DNA of 35,899 nt from Myxococcales bacterium (GTDB taxonomy: Bacteria; Myxococcota; Myxococcia; Myxococcales; Anaeromyxobacteraceae): assembly GCA_021782135.1 (NCBI GenBank), contig JAJXVM010000002.1, positions 1 to 35,899 of the forward strand, read 5' to 3'. The notes below the pieces were generated by a model. That model was not told the origin of the DNA. It was given only the letters and a program-made list of their open reading frames with translations, and made no database searches. This document shows, one piece after another, positions 18,553 to 26,746 of this stretch (positions are counted from its first letter, which is position 1; each line of letters begins with the position of its first letter). The translations under genes and the position numbers were made by a program.

Positions 18553-19590
18553 ATGCCCGCGAAAGCCTCGCCGCTCGCCGAGAAGGTCCCCGCGCCGGAC
18601 CGCGAGGAGGTCCTCGCCCTCTACCGGCGGATGCTCCTGCTGCGCCGGTTCGAGGAGGCCGCCGGGCGGGTCTACACCGAAGGCCGGATCGGGGGGTTCT
18701 GCCACCTCTACATCGGGCAGGAGGCGATCGCGGTGGGGGTGCACGCCGCGCTCGACCCGGCGCGGGATTTCCTCGTCAACGGCTACCGCGACCACGGCCA
18801 CGCGCTGGCGTGGGGCACCGAGCCCGAGCGGGTGATGGCCGAGCTGTACGGGCGCGCCAGCGGCGTCACCAAGGGGAAGGGCGGCTCGATGCACATGTTC
18901 GACGCCGCCCGCCACAACTACGGAGGGTACGGGATCGTGGGCGGCCAGGTCCCGCTCGCGGTGGGGCTCGCGTTCGCGCAGCGGTACCGGCAGGCGGACG
19001 GGGTGGTGGTCTGCCTCTTCGGCGAGGCGGCGGTGAACAACGGCTCGTTCCACGAGTCGCTCAACATGGCCGCGCTCTGGAAGCTCCCCTGCATCTTCCT
19101 CTGCGAGAACAACCGCTACGGCATGGGCACGGCCATCGAGCGCAGCTCGGCGGTGACCGAGGTCTGGCAGCGCGGCTCGGCGAGCGCCGTCCGCGGCGAG
19201 CTGGTGGACGGCATGGACGTGCTGGCGATGCGGGACGCGGTGGCCCGCGCCGCCGCCGAGTGCCGGCCCCGCGACGGCCGCCCGGTGCTGCTCGAGGCGC
19301 GCACCTATCGGTTCCGCGGGCACTCGATGGCCGACCCGGCCACCTATCGGACCCGGGAAGAGGTGGAGCAGCAGAAGAAGCGCGACCCGCTCAACGTGCT
19401 CGCCGAGCACGCCCGGGCGGCCGGTTTGGAGCTGCCGCGGGGCGATCTGGAGGCGCTCGAGGCCGAGGTGGCGAAGCGGGTGCAGGCGGCGCTCGAGGCC
19501 GCGGATCAGGCTCCGGATCCCGCGCCGGAGGCGATCTGGCAGGACGTGTACGCCTCGCCCGCCGACCCCGCCCTGCACCGCGAGATCTGA
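18553..19590 (+). CDS. pdhA: Pyruvate dehydrogenase E1 component, alpha subunit
   Basis: 345 aa, standard for alpha2beta2-type E1 enzymes. YRRMLLLRRFEEAAGRVYTEG starts the thiamine-diphosphate fold, followed by NGYRDHGHALAWG and the TPP motif FGEAAVNNGSFHESLNMAALW...CENN; here GEA stands where GDG is usual. The YRFRGHSMADPATYR segment corresponds to the active-site loop phosphorylated in mitochondria. With the beta subunit it decarboxylates pyruvate (or a related 2-oxo acid) and acetylates the E2 lipoyl group. The beta and E2 genes are 3.4 kb downstream, separated by a small exported protein gene and an antisense cytochrome gene. A branched-chain or acetoin dehydrogenase assignment is possible but less likely. 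Confidence 0.92.
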   Translation: MPAKASPLAEKVPAPDREEVLALYRRMLLLRRFEEAAGRVYTEGRIGGFCHLYIGQEAIAVGVHAALDPARDFLVNGYRDHGHALAWGTEPERVMAELYGRASGVTKGKGGSMHMFDAARHNYGGYGIVGGQVPLAVGLAFAQRYRQADGVVVCLFGEAAVNNGSFHESLNMAALWKLPCIFLCENNRYGMGTAIERSSAVTEVWQRGSASAVRGELVDGMDVLAMRDAVARAAAECRPRDGRPVLLEARTYRFRGHSMADPATYRTREEVEQQKKRDPLNVLAEHARAAGLELPRGDLEALEAEVAKRVQAALEAADQAPDPAPEAIWQDVYASPADPALHREI

Positions 19591-19622
19591 CGCCGGCGCG
19601 CCGGCCGTGGTAGGAGTCGGGC

Positions 19623-19985
19623 ATGCTCGCCTCCGCCCACCTGCTCGCGCTGGCGCTCGCCGCCGGCTCTCCGTACCCGCCCCCGCACGGCTTCACGCCC
19701 GACGAGAAGACGAAGTGCGACATGGGCAAGGTCCGCTCGGCCGACGCCCGCGCGCCCGAGCTGCGCGTGGACACGCCGGCGGGCGTGGTGACCTACCAGG
19801 TCGCCGACGTGCGGGTGATCGGCAAGGACGGAGCGCCGCTCTCCGGGCTGGACGCGCTCAAGCCCGGCGACGACGTGCGGGTCTACTACGTCGTCCGGGA
19901 CGGCGCGATCGCGCGCGAGGTGGACCTCGCCGACGCGCCGGCGCCCGGCATGGGCGCCCCCGCCGCCGCGGCCGCGAAGCCCTGA
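19623..19985 (+). CDS. Small exported protein of unknown function
   Basis: 120 aa with a TAGGAG Shine-Dalgarno upstream of ATG 19623. An N-terminal hydrophobic signal (MLASAHLLALALAAG) predicts export to the periplasm. The mature part has alternating beta-strand segments (ELRVDTPAGVVTYQVADVRVIG, LKPGDDVRVYYVVRDGAIAREVDL) resembling a small beta-barrel of the DUF5666/OB-like sort, and ends in an Ala/Pro tail. One cysteine is left after the signal. It follows pdhA by 32 bp on the same strand and may be read from it. Confidence 0.7.
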   Translation: MLASAHLLALALAAGSPYPPPHGFTPDEKTKCDMGKVRSADARAPELRVDTPAGVVTYQVADVRVIGKDGAPLSGLDALKPGDDVRVYYVVRDGAIAREVDLADAPAPGMGAPAAAAAKP

Positions 19986-20005
19986 GGCGCCGGGCGGCTT
20001 GCGGC

Positions 20006-20035
20006 GGGGGAGGGCCGGGGAGGGGCTCCTCCGGG
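20006..20035 (+). repeat. Degenerate GC-rich repeat, copy D
   Basis: GGGGGAGGG-CC-GGGGAGGGGC resembles the right half of the repeat at 2084-2130 but then diverges (TCCTCCGG instead of GACCTCGCC). It lies between convergent genes. Confidence 0.35.
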
Positions 20036-20052
20036 TGCGCGCGGAAGAGATT

Positions 20053-20082
20053 CGGCCCGGCCGGGAGATCCCGGCCGGGCCG
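20053..20082. terminator. Bidirectional hairpin between convergent genes
   Basis: A perfect 14-bp inverted repeat, CGGCCCGGCCGGGA and its complement with a 2-nt centre, lies between the small exported protein gene and the convergent cytochrome gene. It is the only strong hairpin in the gap, so it probably ends both transcripts. Confidence 0.6.
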
Positions 20083-20106
20083 ACGCGTTTCAGTCGCTCG
20101 CCGCCG

Positions 20107-22758
20107 TCACTCCCGCAGCCCGGTCGCGATCGGCGCGTGCACCGAGGAGACCGAGAACTGCGAGCTCTCCTGGTGACAGACCGTGCAGCTCTCGGTGGGC
20201 GGGACGACGTACGTGAACGGGCTCTCTGGCGGCGAGGCGAGCGCCGGCGGGATGGTGAACCCGCCGACCGTCATCGCCTGCACGTGCGCCGCCGAGTCGC
20301 TGTGGTCGTGGCAGGAGAGGCAGGCCGAGCCCATGGGACCGACCACCGCCGGGCCGGGGTTGGTGGTGTTGCTGCCCTGCGGTCCGTTCGCCACCACGTG
20401 GTAGGTGGTCCCGGCCGCGTTCCCCGGCACCGAGTCGAGCGCGTAGGCGGGCGGCTGGCCCGCCGCCGGCACGCCGTGGCACTTGGCGCACTGGGCGGTG
20501 GTCCCGGGGAAGCGCACGTCGCCGAACTGCGTGAGGTTGCCGCCGAACGCGTAGATGTAGAGCGGGCTGTTCACGTCCAGGTTCTCGCCGGTGTGGATCT
20601 GGTGGATCATCACCTTGAACGTGATGGCCCGGGCGGGCAGCCCGTCGAGGGTCTTGGTCGGGTCGCCGAGCAGGGTGGTCGCGGACTGCCGGCCGCCCAT
20701 GATCCGGGTGACGTCGAAGTTGTCCGGCGTGTGGCAGACGATGCAGTACTCCGCCGAGACCCGGTTGGCGCCGTGCACCGAGAGGTGCTCGTGGCAGACG
20801 TTGCAGTTGGTCGTCGCCACCGGGTTGCGCCGCGGCGTGCCGGTGTTCACGTCCCCGCCCGGCGCGAAGTAGTGGATGTCGTTCGCCTGGAACGGCTCCT
20901 CGTAATACGCGGTGCCGCCGGAGCTGGTGAGCGTGCCGGTGTGGTAGGGCGCCAGGCTGACGATGGCCTGCTCCTGCGAGGCGATCTTGGTGTTGCCGGC
21001 GCGCCCCTCGGCCCCCACCGCCCAGGTGCTGGTCGCGCCGGTCGGGATCACGGTCGTGAGCGGCGAGCCGCCTCCCGCGACCGGGACCACCGGGCAGCCG
21101 GCGGCGGCGCCGGGGTTGCTGGTCGCGAAGGGCTGGCTCGGGTCACCGCTGCGGGCCGCGAAGGTGAAGTGGAAGAAGCCGTCGCCCTGGCGGGTCGGCC
21201 GGGTGGCCAGGTTCAACTGCTGCGAGCAGGTGGTGGCGTAGCTGAAGTCGGCGCCGCTGCCGTCCGGGAACGGCCCCAGGCCGGAGATGGTGAAGGCGAT
21301 GCGCCCCACGCCGTTCAGGGTGACGTTGCCGGGGTTGAGGGTCGCCTCGCTGAGGTCCGCCACCTGCTGCCCGGTCTTGGCCCAGGTGACGTCGTAGACC
21401 ACCGTCGGGTTCGAGCCGGGCGCGGTGGTCTGCACGCTCTTGATGGTGACCATGAGCGGGTTGGCGGAGGGGTCGCTCCAGGTGTCGACGTGCTGCGAGG
21501 CGAAGCTCGACTGGTGGCAGGCGCTGCAGGTGGTGTCGGCCGTCTGCTGCCCGCCGTGGTGGGCCTGGTGGAACTTGGGCGTGGCGGTGGGGTCGCCGAA
21601 CCAGGTGGCGTCGTGGCAGCTCGCGCAGGTCCGCCGCGCGAAGGCCGACTGGTACTGGGCCGCGTCCTGGCCGCCGATGACCGTGCCGCTCGCGTCCTTC
21701 GCCTGCTGGTGGCACATGGTGCAGTTGCGCATGTAGCCGGAGTCCTGGGGGTAGACCGTGCCGGCGGTGGCGAACCGGGTCGGGGTCGCGGGCGGCGGCT
21801 GCAGCGTGGAGTAGGTGAGCGGGTCGGGGACCAGGCTGCCGTAGACGTTGTCGCCGTTCTGGTAGCCGATGACGTGGTACTCCCAGCCGATCGCGTCCGG
21901 ATCCTGGGTCGCGTTGGCGGCGGCGAGCGCCAGCTGCACCGTGGGCAGGTTGGCGCCGCGGTGCACGCGGTGGATGAGCGTGCTGAACGTGAGCGGGTTG
22001 AGCTGGCTCGGATCGTTGGTGTCGCTGGTGTCGGGATCCACGAGCTGCGTGGTGTGGCAGGTGACGCACAGCCGGACGTCCCGCCGGAACCCGCCGTGCA
22101 CCTGCAGGATGCCGTGGCAGGCGTTGCAGTTCTGGGTGGCGGTGAGGTCGCGGGTGGTGGGGGTGCCGCCGCCCGGGACGAAGTCGAACACCGCGTTGAC
22201 GATGTCGTTCTCCGCGGGGATGCCGGTGGTGCCGCCGGTGCCGGCGATGGGCCGGCTCGCCCAGACGCCGACGCGGTGGGTCGCGCTGGCGGTGTAGCCG
22301 CTCGGGAGCGCGAACTTGAAGGTGTACTGGAACTTCCCCCCGCCCTGGTCGGTGAGCGTCCCGGCGGTGCCCGACTCCGCGGTGGGCTGCTGGGTCGTGC
22401 CCTGGCGCCCGCCGGGCGCGGTGCCGGTCACGGCGTGCAGCATGTAGGCCTGGTAGGCGCCGAGCCCGCTCGCGGCGTCGGTGCCGAGCCAGGCGATGGT
22501 CCAGTTGAAGGAGACGTTGGTCGCGCTCGCCGGGCTCCCGGAGGCGTCGGCGAGGGTGAAGTCGACCTGGGGATGGCTGTCGGAGGTGATCCGAGCGCCG
22601 GTGATGTTGAGGTTCAGCCCCGCTCCGGTGGGAGAGGCGCTGCCCGTCTGCCCCTGCGGACCCGGCGTGCCCGCGGGGCCGCGGTCGCCTTTACAAGCCG
22701 TCAAGACGAGCGCGGCTGCCAACGCCATGCTGCCTGCGAACCGGACCAGTGGCTTCAC
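20107..22758 (-). CDS. Decaheme c-type cytochrome lipoprotein, OmcA/MtrC family
   Basis: 883 aa from a GTG start with GGAGG 7 nt upstream. The signal peptide ends in the lipobox LVLTAC (lipidated C22), followed by a collagen-like run of Gly-X-Y triplets (GDRGPAGTPGPQGQTG). Ten CXXCH heme sites occur in two groups of five: CNACH 211, CVTCH 231, CTMCH 346, CASCH 378, CSACH 411, then CNVCH, CIVCH, CAKCH, CLSCH and CTVCH in the C-terminal third. Beta-rich regions before each pentaheme block match the four-domain plan of MtrC/OmcA outer-surface cytochromes. It would pass electrons from the cell envelope to metals or other extracellular acceptors. No MtrA/MtrB-like conduit genes are adjacent. It lies antisense between pdhA and pdhB. 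Confidence 0.95.
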   Translation of the reverse strand: MKPLVRFAGSMALAAALVLTACKGDRGPAGTPGPQGQTGSASPTGAGLNLNITGARITSDSHPQVDFTLADASGSPASATNVSFNWTIAWLGTDAASGLGAYQAYMLHAVTGTAPGGRQGTTQQPTAESGTAGTLTDQGGGKFQYTFKFALPSGYTASATHRVGVWASRPIAGTGGTTGIPAENDIVNAVFDFVPGGGTPTTRDLTATQNCNACHGILQVHGGFRRDVRLCVTCHTTQLVDPDTSDTNDPSQLNPLTFSTLIHRVHRGANLPTVQLALAAANATQDPDAIGWEYHVIGYQNGDNVYGSLVPDPLTYSTLQPPPATPTRFATAGTVYPQDSGYMRNCTMCHQQAKDASGTVIGGQDAAQYQSAFARRTCASCHDATWFGDPTATPKFHQAHHGGQQTADTTCSACHQSSFASQHVDTWSDPSANPLMVTIKSVQTTAPGSNPTVVYDVTWAKTGQQVADLSEATLNPGNVTLNGVGRIAFTISGLGPFPDGSGADFSYATTCSQQLNLATRPTRQGDGFFHFTFAARSGDPSQPFATSNPGAAAGCPVVPVAGGGSPLTTVIPTGATSTWAVGAEGRAGNTKIASQEQAIVSLAPYHTGTLTSSGGTAYYEEPFQANDIHYFAPGGDVNTGTPRRNPVATTNCNVCHEHLSVHGANRVSAEYCIVCHTPDNFDVTRIMGGRQSATTLLGDPTKTLDGLPARAITFKVMIHQIHTGENLDVNSPLYIYAFGGNLTQFGDVRFPGTTAQCAKCHGVPAAGQPPAYALDSVPGNAAGTTYHVVANGPQGSNTTNPGPAVVGPMGSACLSCHDHSDSAAHVQAMTVGGFTIPPALASPPESPFTYVVPPTESCTVCHQESSQFSVSSVHAPIATGLRE

Positions 22759-22961
22759 GATCGTACCTCCAATGGAAGTGGATCGGCGCGCGGCGTGGAC
22801 CTCGCTCGATCGGGCGACAATTTGGCCACGTCAGACCGGTTGAGTTCAAACTTCCTGATGGGGGAGGTGGGCGAGCGGGCGAGCGAGCGGGCGCAAACGG
22901 GTGCAGCGCCGCTGCGGCCTTTTCCTTGCGCCGGGGTGCTCCCTCCGTCAAAAGGCAGCGC

Positions 22962-23945
22962 ATGCCGATCGTCTCCTACCGCGAGGCGCTGAACCAGGCG
23001 ATGCGCGAGGAGATGGCGCGCGACGAGCGCGTGTTCCTGCTGGGGGAAGAGGTGGGCCAGTACAACGGGGCCTACAAGGTCTCGCAGGGCCTGCTCAAGG
23101 AGTTCGGACCGTGGCGGGTCGTGGACACGCCCATCGCGGAGCTGGGCTTCTGCGGACTGGGCGTGGGGGCGGCCATGGGCGGGCTGCGCCCCATCGTGGA
23201 GGTGATGACCTGGAACTTCGCCCTGCTCGCCTACGACCAGATCGTGAACAACGCGGCCAAGCTCCGCTCCATGTCGGGCGGCCAGCTCCACTGCCCGGTC
23301 GTGTTCCGGGGCCCGCAGGGGGCGGCCCACCAGCTCGCCTCGCAGCACTCGCAGGTCTTCGAGAGCACGTACGCCTTCGTCCCGGGGCTGAAGGTGTGCG
23401 TCCCCGCCACCCCGCGGGACGCCAAGGGGCTCCTCAAGACCGCCATCCGGGACGAGGACCCGGTGGTCTTCATGGAGTCCGAGGTGCTCTACGGCACGAA
23501 GGGCGAGGTGGAGGACGGGGAGCTGCTCATCCCCTTCGGGCAGGCAGAGGTGGCGCGCGACGGCGGCGACGTGACCATCGTCGCCTGGCAGAAGATGCGC
23601 TTCGTCGCGCTGAAGGCGGCCGAGCTGCTCGAGCGCGAGGGCGTGCAGGCGTGCGTCATCGACCCGCGGACGCTGCGCCCCTTCGACCTCGAGGCGGTGC
23701 TCGCCTCGGTCGCCCGGACCCACCGCTGCGTGGTGGTCGAGGAGGGCTGGCCCTGGATGGGGTCGGGAGCGCAGATCGCCGACTCGATCCAGCGCCACGG
23801 CTTCGACGACCTCGACGCTCCCATCCTGCGGGTCACCGGGCGGGACGTCCCCATGCCCTACGCGAAGCCGCTCGAGCACGAGGTGCTCCCCACGCCGGAG
23901 CGCGTGGTCGAGGCCTGCCGCCGAGTGCTGTACCGGAGCCCCTGA
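22962..23945 (+). CDS. pdhB: Pyruvate dehydrogenase E1 component, beta subunit
   Basis: 327 aa from ATG 22962 (MPIVSYREALNQAMREEM), preceded by AAAAGG at a suitable distance. The track start at 22749 is upstream, noncoding in character, and rejected. Family segments are LLGEEVGQYNGAYKVSQGL (TPP-binding glutamate), DTPIAELGFCGLGVGAAM, EVMTWNFALLAYDQIVNNAAK, and the C-terminal transketolase domain (RTLRPFDLEAVLASV, VVVEEGWPWMGSGAQIAD). It pairs with PdhA to form E1. Its stop codon overlaps the E2 start by one base (TGATG), so the two are translationally coupled. The 203-bp upstream gap is shared with the divergent cytochrome gene and holds an 8-bp tandem repeat, GGGCGAGC, but no clear promoter. 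Confidence 0.93.
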   Translation: MPIVSYREALNQAMREEMARDERVFLLGEEVGQYNGAYKVSQGLLKEFGPWRVVDTPIAELGFCGLGVGAAMGGLRPIVEVMTWNFALLAYDQIVNNAAKLRSMSGGQLHCPVVFRGPQGAAHQLASQHSQVFESTYAFVPGLKVCVPATPRDAKGLLKTAIRDEDPVVFMESEVLYGTKGEVEDGELLIPFGQAEVARDGGDVTIVAWQKMRFVALKAAELLEREGVQACVIDPRTLRPFDLEAVLASVARTHRCVVVEEGWPWMGSGAQIADSIQRHGFDDLDAPILRVTGRDVPMPYAKPLEHEVLPTPERVVEACRRVLYRSP

Positions 23946-25246
23946 TGGCCAAGCCGATCAACATGCCGAAGCTCTCGGACGAGATGACCGAGGGCAAGAT
24001 CGCCGAGTGGCTCAAGAAGCCCGGCGACGAGGTGAAGCCGGGCGAGGTGGTGGCCCAGGTCGAGACCGAGAAGGCCACCCTCGACGTCGAGGCCTTCGAG
24101 GGCGGCGTGCTGCTCGCGGTCGTGGTGCAGGCCGGCGAGACGGCGCCGGTCGGGAAGCCCATCGCCTGGATCGGCAAGGCCGGGGAGAAGGTGCCCGGGG
24201 AGAGCGCGGCCGCGCCGGAGGCCCGCCCGTCCGCGCCGCCGCCCGCCCCCTCCCCGCCGCGCCGGGAGGGGCAGGGAGGGGCGACCTCGCGGCAGGCGGT
24301 CTCCGAGCCCCGGAGCGCCGCTCCCGCCGCCGAGCGGCCCGCGACCGGCACCTTCACCGGGCGCGTCCCGGTCTCCCCCGCCGCGCGCAAGGCGGCGCGC
24401 GATCGGGGCCTCGACCTCTCGGGCTTGAAGGGCTCCGGCCCGGGCGGTCGCGTGGTGCTCGCCGATCTGGAGCAGGCCCCCCGCGCCGCGGCGCCCGCCC
24501 CCGCCGCCGCCGCGGCTTCGGCGAAGCGCCGCCCCCTGCCGCCGAAGCGCCCGCTCCACGACGAGTCGATCCCGCTCTCGCCGATGCGCAAGGCGATCGC
24601 CCGCAACCTCGGCGTCGCCAAGCCGGGCTCGCCGCACTACTACCTCGAGATCTCCGCCGACGTGCGGCGGCTCGTCTCGCTGCGCGAGCAGCTCGAGGAG
24701 CTGGGGGACGGGCCGGTCTCCTTGAACGACCTCGTCCTCAAGGCCGCCGCCGAGGCGCTGACGCGCCACCCCGAGGTGAACGCCGCCTGGGGCGGCGACG
24801 CCATCCTGCGCCGCGGCGCGGTGCACATGGGGATGGCGGTGGCGGTGGAGGATGGGCTCGTCACCCCGGTGGTCCGCGACGCCGACCGCAAGTCGGTGCT
24901 CGAGATCGCCCGCCTCACCCGCGACCTGGCGAAGCGCGCCCGGGAGCGGCGGCTCAAGCCGGACGAGTACCAGGGCGCCACCTTCACCGTCTCGAACCTG
25001 GGCATGTTCGGGATCGACGCCTTCTACGCCATCATCAATCCGCCGGAGGCGGCCATCCTGTCGGTGGGCACGGTGCGCAAGGTCCCCTGGGTGGACGAGG
25101 CGAGCGGCGAGATCGTGGCCGTCGAGCGCTGCCGGTTCGGCCTCTCCGGCGACCACCGGGTGATCGACGGCGCGGTGGGGGCGCGCTTCCTGCAAACCTT
25201 CCAGGCGGTGGTGGAGGCGCCCCTCCGGCTCGTGGCCGCGACCTGA
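23945..25246 (+). CDS. pdhC: Dihydrolipoamide acetyltransferase (E2 of pyruvate dehydrogenase)
   Basis: 433 aa from ATG 23945. One N-terminal lipoyl domain (PKLSDEMTEGKIAEWLKK; lipoylated K43 in VETEKATLD) is followed by an Ala/Pro linker, the E1/E3-binding domain (VPVSPAARKAARDRGLDLSG to GRVVLADLE, about 140-176), a second Ala-rich linker, and the catalytic domain with the SGDHRVIDGA active site (H404). It transfers the acetyl group from lipoyl to CoA, making acetyl-CoA. The first linker holds an in-frame copy of the GC-rich dispersed repeat (SPPRREGQGGATS). No E3 gene is found in the window. Coupled to pdhB by a 1-base overlap. Confidence 0.93.
   Translation: MAKPINMPKLSDEMTEGKIAEWLKKPGDEVKPGEVVAQVETEKATLDVEAFEGGVLLAVVVQAGETAPVGKPIAWIGKAGEKVPGESAAAPEARPSAPPPAPSPPRREGQGGATSRQAVSEPRSAAPAAERPATGTFTGRVPVSPAARKAARDRGLDLSGLKGSGPGGRVVLADLEQAPRAAAPAPAAAAASAKRRPLPPKRPLHDESIPLSPMRKAIARNLGVAKPGSPHYYLEISADVRRLVSLREQLEELGDGPVSLNDLVLKAAAEALTRHPEVNAAWGGDAILRRGAVHMGMAVAVEDGLVTPVVRDADRKSVLEIARLTRDLAKRARERRLKPDEYQGATFTVSNLGMFGIDAFYAIINPPEAAILSVGTVRKVPWVDEASGEIVAVERCRFGLSGDHRVIDGAVGARFLQTFQAVVEAPLRLVAAT
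24247..24292 (+). repeat. GC-rich palindromic repeat, copy C, inside E2
   Basis: Arms CCCCTCCC and GGGAGGGG (8 bp) are followed by GGGAGGGGCGACCTCGC, matching the tail of copies A and B. It lies in frame within the flexible linker of the E2 gene. Confidence 0.7.
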
Positions 25247-25281
25247 CCGTTGGGCTAGGGTAGGCCGCGGGAGGGCGCACG

Positions 25282-26703
25282 ATGGCAGCGAGGCCCGCGA
25301 GGACGCCGAAGGCGAAGGCGCGCATCGAGAAGGACACCCTGGGGGCCGTGGAGGTGCCCGCCACGGCGCTCTACGGGGCGCAGACCGCGCGCGCCGTCCA
25401 GAACTTCCCCATCTCCGGCCTCACCGCCCACCCGGCGTTCCTGGACGCCACGGTGCGCGTGAAGCTCGCCGCCGCGCGCGTGAACGCCCGGCTCGGCCTG
25501 CTGCCGCGCGACAAGGCCCGGGCCATCGAGGCGGCCGCGCGGGAGGTGCTCGCCGGGAGGTGGCGCGAGGACTTCGTGGTGGACGTCTACCAGGCCGGCG
25601 CCGGCACCTCCCACAACATGAACGTGAACGAGGTGCTGGCGAACCGCGCCTGCGAGCTCCTCGGCGGCCGGCGGGGCGACAGGGCGCTGGTCGATCCCAA
25701 CGACCACGTCAACATGGCGCAGTCCACCAACGACGTGGTCCCGACCGCCATCCGCCTCGCCGCGCTCGAGCTCGCGCCGGCGGTGCTCGAGGCGGTGGGC
25801 GAGCTCGCCGCCACCTTCGAGGCCAAGGCGCGCGCCTGGGACGGCCTCGTGAAGGCGGGGCGGACCCACCTGATGGACGCGACCCCCGTCCGGCTCGGGC
25901 AGGAGGTCTCCGGCTGGGCGGCGGCGCTGCGCCATGCCGGGCGCCGCGTCTCCGAGGCCTTGCCGGAGCTGGCGGTGCTCGGCATCGGCGGCACCGCCGT
26001 GGGGACCGGCCTGAACGCGCAACCGCGCTACCGAGCGCTCGTGTGCAAGGAGCTCGACCGGCTCACCGGGATCCCGTTCGTGCCGGCCGCCAACCTCTTC
26101 TACGCCATGCAGTCGCTCGCGCCCTTCGCGTCGCTCTCCGCCGCGCTGCGCACGCTGGCGCTCGAGCTGCTGCGCATCGGCGGCGACGTGCGCCTGCTCG
26201 GGAGCGGGCCCAACACCGGCCTGGGCGAGCTGAGGCTCCCGCCGGTGCAGCCCGGCTCCTCCATCATGCCGGGCAAGGTGAACCCGTCGATGGCGGAGAT
26301 GCTGGCGATGGTCTCCTACCAGGTGATCGGGCTCGACGCCGCCGTCGCCGCCGCCACCAGCGGCGGCCAGCTCGAGCTCAACGTGATGATGCCCCTGGTG
26401 GCCCACGACCTGTGCCACGCCCTCACCATCCTCGCCAACGCGGTGCGCGCGTTCGACCGCCGCTGCGCGCGCGGGCTCGAGGCCGATCGCGAGCGGCTCG
26501 CCTTCTACGCGGAGCGGACGGTCAGCCTGGCGACGGCCCTGGCGCCGCGGCTCGGCTACGCCGCCGCCGCCGAGATCGTGAAGGAGTCGGTGCGCACCGG
26601 CCGCTCCATCGTGCAGCTGGCGGTGGAGCGGGGCGGGCTCACCCCCGCCGAGGCGCGCCGGCTCCTCGACGCGGCGCGGCTCACCGAGCCGGGCCGGCGG
26701 TGA
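25282..26703 (+). CDS. Class II fumarase / aspartase superfamily lyase
   Basis: 473 aa, start supported by GGGAGG upstream. The signature loop GSSIMPGKVNPSM, the AGAGTSHNMNVNEVLANRA segment, PNDHVNMAQSTNDVVPTAIRL and GGTAVGTGLNAQPRY are diagnostic of the superfamily. GRTHLMDATPVRLGQEVSGW and the GTGLNAQPRY loop are closer to fumarase C. AGAGTS and the C-terminal SGRSIVQL-type region (TGRSIVQLAVERGGLTPAEA) are closer to aspartate ammonia-lyase. The active-site residue set therefore does not decide between fumarate hydration and aspartate deamination. Both make or use fumarate, which fits the neighbouring TCA-cycle genes. 36 bp downstream of E2, so possibly co-transcribed. Confidence 0.85.
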   Translation: MAARPARTPKAKARIEKDTLGAVEVPATALYGAQTARAVQNFPISGLTAHPAFLDATVRVKLAAARVNARLGLLPRDKARAIEAAAREVLAGRWREDFVVDVYQAGAGTSHNMNVNEVLANRACELLGGRRGDRALVDPNDHVNMAQSTNDVVPTAIRLAALELAPAVLEAVGELAATFEAKARAWDGLVKAGRTHLMDATPVRLGQEVSGWAAALRHAGRRVSEALPELAVLGIGGTAVGTGLNAQPRYRALVCKELDRLTGIPFVPAANLFYAMQSLAPFASLSAALRTLALELLRIGGDVRLLGSGPNTGLGELRLPPVQPGSSIMPGKVNPSMAEMLAMVSYQVIGLDAAVAAATSGGQLELNVMMPLVAHDLCHALTILANAVRAFDRRCARGLEADRERLAFYAERTVSLATALAPRLGYAAAAEIVKESVRTGRSIVQLAVERGGLTPAEARRLLDAARLTEPGRR

Positions 26704-26746
26704 TCCGGGGTGGTGCGGGAGCGCGGCGAAGCGCCCCCCTTCGGCT

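Noticed and set aside
22867-22892. GGGCGAGC tandem repeat as a regulatory element
   Set aside because: Only two imperfect units in a GC-rich gap; low-complexity sequence is a sufficient explanation.
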